Positions 1 to 6,037 of a DNA stretch of 6,363 nt are shown one piece after another. The notes beneath the pieces are model-generated. The model saw only the letters and a list, made by a program, of their open reading frames with translations, was not told where the DNA came from and ran no database searches. Location: the NCBI GenBank assembly GCA_003541445.1, contig DPMO01000130.1, positions 1-6,363 on the forward strand. Reading direction: 5' to 3'. Numbering within the stretch: the stretch's first letter is position 1; each line of letters starts with the position of its first letter. A program made the translations under genes and the position numbers. The DNA comes from Clostridiales bacterium. Its GTDB lineage: Bacteria > Bacillota > Sulfobacillia > UBA995 > UBA9673.

Positions 1-591
1 GTCGCTGAGGTCATCTAGGCGTTCGAGGCACAGCCGCCTCACCTCGGCCAGTCGCTCCAGGATAGGCAGTCTCGGCTGCGCGTACTGTTCCCAGAGAGCC
101 TTCGTCACCGTCTCCGGCGGCTCGAGGCGCACGATATAGAAGGCTTCACCGCTGGCGATGTGCCCGAGAATCTCCCCGATGCTCCGCTTGCCTTTCCCCG
201 GCCGCCAGCCGAGGGCCTCGTCAGGCAGCCGCTTGACGAGGTCCAGGAGGGTCTTCCGGGAGGCCTCGAGGTGTCTCCGGATGAACGACAGATACCCGTC
301 GTCCAGCGGGACCATCTCCGGACCGCTGATGGCCTCGGTCTCACCCGCGGCCACCGGGACGTCCACGGTGACCGCACCGACCACCTCCACCGGGGGGTTG
401 CCGGCCGGCTCGACCTCTAGTCCCGCCTTCCGGGCCCACTCGAGTTCCGCCTCCAGACGGAGCGGGGACAGGGAGACGGCTATCTCGCGCGACGGCGCCT
501 TGAACCCGAGCCCCGGCAGCTCAGGACAGTGGACCATGCACCAGCCGTCTTTAGAACCAATCTCAAGGTACAGGCGGTAAACCTTGCTCAC
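1..591 (-). CDS. HicB-like/DinB-like two-domain protein (3'-truncated by window edge)
   Basis: The frame stays open from the start at 591 to the window edge (197 codons), so the C-terminus is missing. Residues about 4-60 resemble the HicB antitoxin fold: a short beta strand (VYRLYLEIG), then GWCMVHCPELPGLG, then a helix rich in Glu, Ala and Leu. Residues about 97-197 resemble the DinB/DUF664-like four-helix family: helix FIRRHLEASRKTLLDLVKRL, then GWRPGKGKRSIGEILGHIASGE. His144 sits where the first metal-ligand His of DinB proteins usually lies; the later His residues would fall outside the window. GTG at 591 is preferred because GGGGGA (601-606) lies nine bases upstream. The in-frame GTG at 600 directly abuts that site, and the frame has a stop at 688-690. 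DinB-superfamily proteins are often metal-dependent thiol transferases or stress proteins, but the substrate here is unknown. It is codirectional with the large redox gene but separated by 157 bases and a terminator. The coding call is strong; the HicB assignment is tentative. Confidence 0.82.
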   Translation of the reverse strand, partial: MSKVYRLYLEIGSKDGWCMVHCPELPGLGFKAPSREIAVSLSPLRLEAELEWARKAGLEVEPAGNPPVEVVGAVTVDVPVAAGETEAISGPEMVPLDDGYLSFIRRHLEASRKTLLDLVKRLPDEALGWRPGKGKRSIGEILGHIASGEAFYIVRLEPPETVTKALWEQYAQPRLPILERLAEVRRLCLERLDDLSD

Positions 592-600
592 GTCGTCCAC

Positions 601-606
601 TCCCCC
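601..606 (-). promoter_or_regulatory. Ribosome binding site of the HicB/DinB-like gene
   Basis: The minus strand reads GGGGGA here. It lies nine bases before GTG at 591 and directly abuts the alternative GTG at 600, so it supports the downstream start. Confidence 0.5.
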
Positions 607-672
607 AGGGTCGTCTTGTTCAGACTCTGTCCGTCCCGGCGCTCCGTGTCGCGGGCCGGGATGGAGGAGTTC

Positions 673-711
673 AACAAGAAAGCGGCCCTACCTCTTTTTG
701 GGCAGGGCCGC
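673..711 (-). terminator. Rho-independent terminator-like hairpin after the large redox gene
   Basis: On the minus strand, GCGGCCCTGCC (711-701) pairs with GGTAGGGCCGC (692-682). This is an 11-bp stem with one G-U pair around an 8-base A-rich loop, followed by the T-rich run TTTCTTGTT (681-673). It lies 38 bases past the TGA at 749-751 of the large oxidoreductase gene and before the HicB/DinB-like gene. The T tract is interrupted, so termination may be partial. Confidence 0.72.
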
Positions 712-748
712 CTGCTGGAGCCCCCACGACCGCAGGCCGGCGGGGCGG

Positions 749-3700
749 TCAGGTCGCGACTCCCCTCAACACGGCCTCCACCGACGCCCTCATCTGGTCG
801 TCCCGGTAACACGGCAGGGTTATGGCGTGACCGGGACACTCGGCCGCACAGGTCCCGCACCCGCGGCACTGCACCGGGTCGATCTCGGCCACGCCCCGCT
901 CGTTCATGGCCGGCACGCCGAACGGGCAGACCCGGACGCACGTGAGGCAGGCGGCACACTTCGTCTCGTCGACCGTGGCCACGATGCCCCCGGCCATGAG
1001 GGACTCCCTGGCCAGGATGGTCGCCGCCCTGGCCGCCGCCCCTTGGGCCTGCAGGAGGGTCTCGCCGATGGTCTTGGGAGCGTGCGCCCCGCCGCAGAGG
1101 AAGACCCCCTGCGTCGTGAGGTCCATCGGGGCCAGCTTGGCATGGGTCTCGACGAAGAAGCCGTCTTCGCCCAGACCCACCTTCAAGAGATTGGCCAGCG
1201 CCGCCGCCCCCTGGGACGGGACCACCCCCACGGAGAGAACGACCAGGTCGACCGGAAGGTGGATGTCGGACGCGAGGTCGCTGTCGGCCACGGTGACGAG
1301 CGGCCGGCCGTCGGAGGCCTCGGAGATGACGGGAGGCCGCCCGTCGCGGCGTCTTATGAAGACGACCCCCGCCTCACGCGCCCGCCGGTAGGCCTCCTCG
1401 CGGAACCCGTAGGTCCTGATGTCGCGGTGGATGATGAAGACCTCGGCCTCGGGGTTCCGCTTCTTGATGAGCAGGGCGTTCTTGACCGCCTGCGAGCAGC
1501 ACGTCCTTGAGCAGTAGTTCGCCGACCGGTCCTCGCCCCGCGAGCCCACGCACTGGACGAAGACCACCCGGCCGAGGCTTTCGAGCCACCCCTCGCCTTC
1601 CTGGCAGAGCCTTCTCTCGAAATCGAGGCGCGTGATGACGGCCGGGTTCTTCCCGTAGAGAGGGTAGGGGCCGGGGGTGGGGCGGTAGGCCTCGTGGCCC
1701 GTCGCCACGATGAGGACACCGTGCTCCACCGTGAGGCCGTCCTGTCCGGCGCCGCCCGGACCCGGACGTCGGACCTGGCCGCCGGCACCGTCCCCCTCCG
1801 CGTCCTCGACCTTCCCGACCGGCTTCAGCCTCGAGGTGAAATGGCCGGCATGCCCCGAGAACTCCGCGAGCTCGTGTCCGGTCAGCACGGTTATGAGCGG
1901 GTCGGCCTCGACACGCCCGACCAGGTCGTCGCACAGCGCCCGGACGTCGGCCACCTCCAGGGTCGAGTGAAGGTGCCTGAGATTGCCCCCGAGGCGGCCT
2001 TCCCGCTCGACGAGGGTCACCGGGAAGCCGGCCCCGGCCAGGGAGAGGGCCGCGGCGAGGCCCGCCGGCCCGCCTCCGAGCACGAGGGCCCGGTTGACCA
2101 CGGGGACGGGGAACATCGTCAGGGGCTCCAGGAGACGGGCCTTGGCCACGGCGGCTGCGACGAGCTCCTTGGCCTTGGCCGTGGCGGCCGCCCTCGAGGC
2201 CTTGTGGACCCAGGAGCACTCCTCCCTGATGTTCACCATGTGGAAGAGGAACTGGTTGAGCCCGGCCTCACGCATCATCTCCCGGAAGAGAGGGCCGTGG
2301 GTCCTGACCGTGCACGAGGCGACCACCACGCGGTTGAGGCGGTGCTCCGCGATGAGGTCCTTGATGGCCCCGATGGAGTCCTGCGAGCACGTGTAGAGGA
2401 ACTCCTCGGCGCATACCACCCCGGGCAGGGACCTCGAGGCCTCCACCACCGCCGGGACGTCGACGACCGAGGCGATGTTTATCCCGCAGCGGCAGACGAT
2501 GACCCCGACGCGGGGTTCCTCCCCGCTGACGTCCCGCTCGGGCGGGAAGGTCTTCGTCCGGGCCAGGGTCCCCCGGGCCAGGGCCAGGAGCCCGCCCGCC
2601 GCCCCGGCGGCGGCGCTGCCGCTCATCACCGTCTCGGGGATGTCCTTCGGACCCTGGAAGGCCCCGGCCACGAAGACCCCGGGCCGTGTCGTCCGGCACG
2701 GGTCGAGCCCGGTGAGCCCCTTCCCGCGGCCGAAGGCCCCGGCCTCTACGGACGACGGGTGGTCCTCAGGGAGGTCCCCCGCGTAGCCGCGCGGCCCGAG
2801 GTCGATCCCGGCCGCCTCGGCCAGGCCGTCCGCCTCCTCCGGCGGCCGGAGGCCTGTGGCCAGGACCACGAGGTCGAACTCTTCCTCCGAGACCCGCCCG
2901 TCAGGACCTGTCCAGGTGAGGAGGAGATTGCCTGTGGCGGGGTCCTCCCGCACCGACGAGACGGCCGACCGGCGGAACACGACACCGTACTGCCGACGGG
3001 CCGACTCCACGTACCGGTCGAACCCCTTCCCGTGGGACCGCAGGTCGATGTAGAAGACGGTCGCCCGGACGTCGGGGTCGTGCTCCCTGGCAACGATGGC
3101 CTGCTTGGTCGAGAACATGCAGCAGACCGCGGAGCAGTACGGCTCGTGGGCCAGGTCGCGCGACCCCACGCACTGGATGAAGGCGATCCTCCTCGGGTGC
3201 CTTCCGTCACCGGGACGCTCGAGGACCCCGGCCGTGGGGCCGGTCGAGCTGAGCATCCGCTCGAACTCGAGAGCGGTGACCACGTTGCGGTAGACGCCGT
3301 AGCCGTAGGCGGCCGCCGTCGGGTCGAAGGTGGAGTAGCCGGGAGCCAGGATGACCGCCCCCACCTTGAGCTCCACCGTCTCACCCTGGTCGTCGTGGCG
3401 GACAGCCCGCTTCTCGCAGACCTTCTCGCAGAGGAGGCACTCCGCGCACACCCCGCAGGCCAGGCACCGCCGGGCCTCGGCGACGGCCTCCTCCCGGCTG
3501 AGCCCGAGGCAGACCTCGTCGAAGCTCCGGCGCCGCGTGGCGGCCTCGAGCTTCCTCAAGCGCACCCGCGGCCTGGGGCTGACGCCCCCCGTGTCGACGT
3601 CGAGCTTCTGGACGGGTCCCGTCTCCCCGAAGGCGACCCGGAACTTCCGGCCCTCACGGAGGTCCATCCCGCGGAGGTAGCGGTGGATGGACTCCGCGGC

Positions 3701-5473
3701 CTCCTTGCCGGCGGCCACGGCCGCGACCACCGTGGCCGGCCCGGTGACGGCGTCCCCGCCGGCGAAGACGCCCTCGCGGTTCGTGGCCAGGGTGTAGGGG
3801 TCGACGACAAGGGTGTTCCCGCTGCCGCGCCGGAGCCCGCTGTCGGCCAGGAAGAGGAGGTCGGGCGCCTGGCTGACGGCGAAGATGACCGAGTCGCACG
3901 GCGTCTCGAACTCCGAACCCTCGACGGGGACGGGCCGCCGGCGGCCGCTCGCGTCCGGGTCGCCCAACCTGTTCCGGACGGCGCGGACACCCGTCACCTT
4001 CCCCTTCCCGGTCCCCGCGGCCTCGCCGTCCGGCCCGTCCGCCGGGGACGCGGCTCCGCCGAGGACCTCCACCGGCGCGGTGAGGTACTCGATGCGGACG
4101 CCTTCCTCCATGGCGTCCTCGACCTCCTCGGGCAGGGCGGTCATCTCGACCTTCGAGCGCCGGTAGAGGATCGTGACCTCCTCCGCGCCGAGCCTGAGGG
4201 CCGTGCGGGCGCAGTCCACGGCCGTGTTGCCGCCGCCGACGACGACGACCCGACGCCCGACGGGGACCCGCTCACCGAGGTTCACCCGGCGGAGGAAGGA
4301 GACCCCGTGATAGACGCCCTCCAGGTCCTCGCCGGGGATGCCCACCCGCTGGGGCTCGTGCGCGCCCACACCCAGGAAGACGGCCTTGTAGCCGTCCTCG
4401 AAGAGGGAGTCGAGGGACCTGTCCGTGCCTATGGCGACCCCCGTCTTGATCTCGACCCCTTCTCTGCGGATGAGCTCTATCTCACCTTCGAGGAGGCGCC
4501 GCGGCAACCTGTACTCGGGGATGCCCACCCTGAGCATGCCGCCCACGACCGGCAGGGCCTCGAAGACCGTGACGGGGTAGCCCCGGCGCGCGAGATGGTA
4601 GGCGCAGGAGAGACCCGCCGGGCCGGAGCCGACGACGGCCACCTTCTCCTCCCTGGGAACTTTCTCGTCTCGCAGGGTGTAGGCGGCCGTCCACTCCTTG
4701 CGGCCGGCCGGGCCCCCGGGCGCCTCGGGGAGGGAGTCCGCCAGCACGTGCTCGCCGACGAAGCGCTTCAGGCGCTGGATGGCCAGGGGCTCGTCGACGT
4801 CGCCGCGCTGACAGACGTCCTCGCACGGGTGGTGGCAGACCGTCCCGCAGATGAGCGGGAAGGGGTTGTCCCGGCGGATGACCTCCCAGGCCTCATGGAA
4901 GCGCTCCCGGGCGATGAGGGAGACGTAGGCCTGCACGTTCACCCCGGCCGGGCAGGCGGTGCGGCAGGGCGAGACCCCTCGTTTCTCGATGAGGTACTTG
5001 TTCGGGACGGCCTGAGGGAACTGCTTGTAGACGGCCTTCCGGTCGCCGAGGCCGGCGTTGAAGGCGTCGGGCACCGTGACCGGGCAGACCTCGGCACACT
5101 CCCCGCAGGCCGTGCACTCCTCGAGGTCCACGTAGCGGGGGGCCTTCCGCACCACGGCGGTGAAGTCGCCCGGCCGCCCCTTGAGTTCGACCAGGGTGGC
5201 AAGCGTGTGGACGGTGACGTTGGGGTGGCCGAAGACGTCCGTCATCTTCGGGCCCAGAAGACACATCGAACACTCGTTGGTCGGAAAGGTCTTGTCGAGC
5301 TGGGCCATCCGGCCGCCCAGCGAAGGGTCCTTGGTGAGAAGGTGCACCCGGAAGCCGGCCTCCGCAAGGTCGAGCGCGGACTGGACTCCCCCGATGCCTC
5401 CTCCGACGACCAGGACGGCGCCGACCGCGTCCGGGCGCCCTTCCCGGCCGGGACCCAAGGACTCTACAGCCAT
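749..5473 (-). CDS. Giant HdrA-GltD-HdrA-ferredoxin fusion flavoprotein (HdrA-family FAD/Fe-S oxidoreductase, 1574 aa)
   Basis: Predicted cytoplasmic multi-flavin, multi-[4Fe-4S] electron-transfer enzyme; no signal peptide or membrane helix is seen. Domains: (a) HdrA FAD half, GGGIGG 24-29 and HdrA motif KTFPTNECSMC 61-71; (b) [4Fe-4S] motif C120/C123/C126/C130; (c) GltD/NfnB-like module about 160-600, with C170, C174, C209, C213, C217, C221, FAD motif GSGPAG 282-287, second nucleotide motif VVGGGNTAVD 411-420 with YRRS 437-440 typical of NADPH binding, and AGGD 571-574; (d) six Cys at 670-686; (e) HdrA second half with C768, C780, C784/C785 and Lys790; (f) HdrA N-terminal-type domain about 985-1120; (g) second HdrA FAD module, GGGPAG 1133-1138, C1308, C1321, C1325/C1326, Lys1331; (h) C-terminal 2x[4Fe-4S] ferredoxin, C1506-C1516 and C1536-C1546. 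ATG at 5473 has GGAGGTG six bases upstream. HdrA proteins carry bifurcating flavin in HdrABC complexes, while GltD/NfnB modules oxidise NAD(P)H. NAD(P)H-coupled bifurcation or confurcation is therefore an inference; true heterodisulfide activity is not shown, since no HdrB is present. Confidence 0.96.
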   Translation of the reverse strand: MAVESLGPGREGRPDAVGAVLVVGGGIGGVQSALDLAEAGFRVHLLTKDPSLGGRMAQLDKTFPTNECSMCLLGPKMTDVFGHPNVTVHTLATLVELKGRPGDFTAVVRKAPRYVDLEECTACGECAEVCPVTVPDAFNAGLGDRKAVYKQFPQAVPNKYLIEKRGVSPCRTACPAGVNVQAYVSLIARERFHEAWEVIRRDNPFPLICGTVCHHPCEDVCQRGDVDEPLAIQRLKRFVGEHVLADSLPEAPGGPAGRKEWTAAYTLRDEKVPREEKVAVVGSGPAGLSCAYHLARRGYPVTVFEALPVVGGMLRVGIPEYRLPRRLLEGEIELIRREGVEIKTGVAIGTDRSLDSLFEDGYKAVFLGVGAHEPQRVGIPGEDLEGVYHGVSFLRRVNLGERVPVGRRVVVVGGGNTAVDCARTALRLGAEEVTILYRRSKVEMTALPEEVEDAMEEGVRIEYLTAPVEVLGGAASPADGPDGEAAGTGKGKVTGVRAVRNRLGDPDASGRRRPVPVEGSEFETPCDSVIFAVSQAPDLLFLADSGLRRGSGNTLVVDPYTLATNREGVFAGGDAVTGPATVVAAVAAGKEAAESIHRYLRGMDLREGRKFRVAFGETGPVQKLDVDTGGVSPRPRVRLRKLEAATRRRSFDEVCLGLSREEAVAEARRCLACGVCAECLLCEKVCEKRAVRHDDQGETVELKVGAVILAPGYSTFDPTAAAYGYGVYRNVVTALEFERMLSSTGPTAGVLERPGDGRHPRRIAFIQCVGSRDLAHEPYCSAVCCMFSTKQAIVAREHDPDVRATVFYIDLRSHGKGFDRYVESARRQYGVVFRRSAVSSVREDPATGNLLLTWTGPDGRVSEEEFDLVVLATGLRPPEEADGLAEAAGIDLGPRGYAGDLPEDHPSSVEAGAFGRGKGLTGLDPCRTTRPGVFVAGAFQGPKDIPETVMSGSAAAGAAGGLLALARGTLARTKTFPPERDVSGEEPRVGVIVCRCGINIASVVDVPAVVEASRSLPGVVCAEEFLYTCSQDSIGAIKDLIAEHRLNRVVVASCTVRTHGPLFREMMREAGLNQFLFHMVNIREECSWVHKASRAAATAKAKELVAAAVAKARLLEPLTMFPVPVVNRALVLGGGPAGLAAALSLAGAGFPVTLVEREGRLGGNLRHLHSTLEVADVRALCDDLVGRVEADPLITVLTGHELAEFSGHAGHFTSRLKPVGKVEDAEGDGAGGQVRRPGPGGAGQDGLTVEHGVLIVATGHEAYRPTPGPYPLYGKNPAVITRLDFERRLCQEGEGWLESLGRVVFVQCVGSRGEDRSANYCSRTCCSQAVKNALLIKKRNPEAEVFIIHRDIRTYGFREEAYRRAREAGVVFIRRRDGRPPVISEASDGRPLVTVADSDLASDIHLPVDLVVLSVGVVPSQGAAALANLLKVGLGEDGFFVETHAKLAPMDLTTQGVFLCGGAHAPKTIGETLLQAQGAAARAATILARESLMAGGIVATVDETKCAACLTCVRVCPFGVPAMNERGVAEIDPVQCRGCGTCAAECPGHAITLPCYRDDQMRASVEAVLRGVAT

Positions 5474-5479
5474 GCCTCA

Positions 5480-5486
5480 CACCTCC
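5480..5486 (-). promoter_or_regulatory. Ribosome binding site of the HdrA-GltD fusion gene
   Basis: The minus strand reads GGAGGTG here, near-ideal Shine-Dalgarno complementarity, six bases before the ATG at 5473. It fixes the start of the large protein just ahead of its first FAD-binding strand. Confidence 0.85.
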
Positions 5487-5567
5487 GCGTGACGAAACCC
5501 TTCCCACCGGGCAGGTGCGGGACGGCTTGGGCGACCGGCGGCGGCCGGCCCGAAGCGTCAGGACGGT

Positions 5568-5612
5568 CCCGAGACCCACCGGTGCGGGTTCCGACGGCTA
5601 AAGTGTCTCGGG
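5568..5612 (-). repeat. Inverted repeat in the presumed leader of the redox gene
   Basis: CCCGAGAC (5568-5575) and GTCTCGGG (5605-5612) are perfect 8-base complements with 29 bases between them. A smaller ACCC/GGGT pairing overlaps the right-hand arm in minus-strand sense. It lies about 95-140 bases upstream of the redox gene start. It could be an mRNA leader stem or an operator, or chance pairing in GC-rich DNA. Confidence 0.35.
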
Positions 5613-5743
5613 CCAGGTGGCTGCGTTCCTGAGTGCGGGGTTACGACGAACAAGATGGGAACGGTCGAGAAACGGTATACCTCAAGACCCGGCTCTGGTT
5701 CTTCTGACCTGAAAGGTTCTGGACTCTCGCCCCCCTTCACAGG

Positions 5744-5799
5744 TCCTAACCGGACACCTGAGCCATTCTAGTCACACCCCGAGATACCCTTCCTAACCG
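5744..5799. repeat. Direct repeat TCCTAACCG, two copies 47 bp apart
   Basis: Identical 9-base copies lie at 5744-5752 and 5791-5799. Nearby are two related strings, AGTCACACCCC (from 5770) and AGTCACCCC (from 5802). The paired elements in a divergent promoter region could be regulator sites; no known regulator motif is recognised. Confidence 0.35.
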
Positions 5800-5870
5800 T
5801 CAGTCACCCCTGAACATTCGCACGGCCGGTGACGGTGCACGCACCCGCACGGGCGGTGCCCGGCACCCCC

Positions 5871-5888
5871 CTCCCTCCAGGCAGGGAG
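5871..5888. repeat. Small perfect hairpin in the intergenic region
   Basis: CTCCCT (5871-5876) pairs with AGGGAG (5883-5888) around a 6-base loop. Just upstream, GGTGC (5855-5859) pairs with GCACC (5863-5867) around a 3-base loop. There is no T tract on either side, so these are not convincing terminators. Confidence 0.3.
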
Positions 5889-5919
5889 CTGGTGTGTATC
5901 TCTGCGGGGCGCGGTGGTG

Positions 5920-5949
5920 TTGACGGCCGGCCGCCCTCAACCATATGTT
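5920..5949 (+). promoter_or_regulatory. Candidate sigma-70 promoter for the lipoprotein gene
   Basis: TTGACG (5920-5925) matches five of six bases of the -35 consensus. After 18 bases comes TATGTT (5944-5949), matching four of six at -10, within the locally AT-rich CCATATGTTG. Transcription would begin near 5956 and give a leader of roughly 80 bases before GTG at 6038. The -10 is weak, so this is only a plausible call. Confidence 0.42.
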
Positions 5950-6026
5950 GGACACGAGATTCACTTCGAGCTCACCCTCGCCTGGAGCGGCGGGGCTTGG
6001 ACGCCGCATAGACCGGGGTGGCTCCC

Positions 6027-6035
6027 GGAGAGGAG
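6027..6035 (+). promoter_or_regulatory. Ribosome binding site of the lipoprotein gene
   Basis: GGAGAGGAG contains GGAG seven bases before the GTG at 6038. This supports that start over the in-frame ATG at 6086, which would leave too short a signal peptide. Confidence 0.65.
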
Positions 6036-6037
6036 AC

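Larger units (their letters stand above)
5474..6037. other. Divergent intergenic region (564 bases)
   Basis: This region separates the leftward redox gene from the rightward lipoprotein gene. I see no convincing gene in it: the short open frames have poor composition, no good ribosome site and no recognisable motif. It holds the ribosome sites of both flanking genes and a candidate rightward promoter near 5920-5949. An 8-bp inverted repeat lies at 5568-5575/5605-5612. A 9-base direct repeat TCCTAACCG lies at 5744-5752 and 5791-5799. Small hairpins lie at 5855-5867 and 5871-5888. No clear -35/-10 pair could be found for the leftward gene. No tRNA or known riboswitch signature was recognised by eye. 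Confidence 0.7.

Noticed and set aside
158..580. Plus-strand open frames opposite the HicB/DinB-like gene
   Set aside because: They are low-complexity Arg/Ser/Pro-rich translations without motifs, antisense to a frame with clear HicB-like and DinB-like patterns.
584..1510. Plus-strand open frame overlapping the 3' end of the redox gene
   Set aside because: Its composition is dominated by Arg, Gly and Pro, no domain is visible, and it lies antisense to the well-supported ferredoxin end of the redox gene and the terminator.
3674..4996. Assembly chimera producing the HdrA-GltD fusion
   Set aside because: The frame is continuous through both junctions, codon bias does not change, and the two HdrA halves flank the insertion at sensible domain boundaries, so a real fusion is more likely.
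1694..5632. A very long plus-strand open frame opposite the redox gene
   Set aside because: It is the antisense shadow of a GC-rich coding gene. Its translation is rich in Arg, Gly, Pro, Asp and His, has no coherent motifs, and lacks a ribosome site. The minus strand carries unmistakable family motifs.
5558..5740. Minus-strand 60-residue open frame upstream of the redox gene
   Set aside because: There is no clear ribosome site, the composition is mixed and it has no motif. A leader peptide cannot be excluded, but nothing supports it.
5765..5770. Minus-strand TAGAAT as a -10 box for the redox gene
   Set aside because: No acceptable -35 hexamer lies 16-18 bases upstream and it would leave a leader of nearly 290 bases; too weak to annotate.
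5829..6011. Plus-strand 60-residue open frame upstream of the lipoprotein
   Set aside because: There is no ribosome site or family pattern, and it overlaps the candidate promoter; most likely chance.
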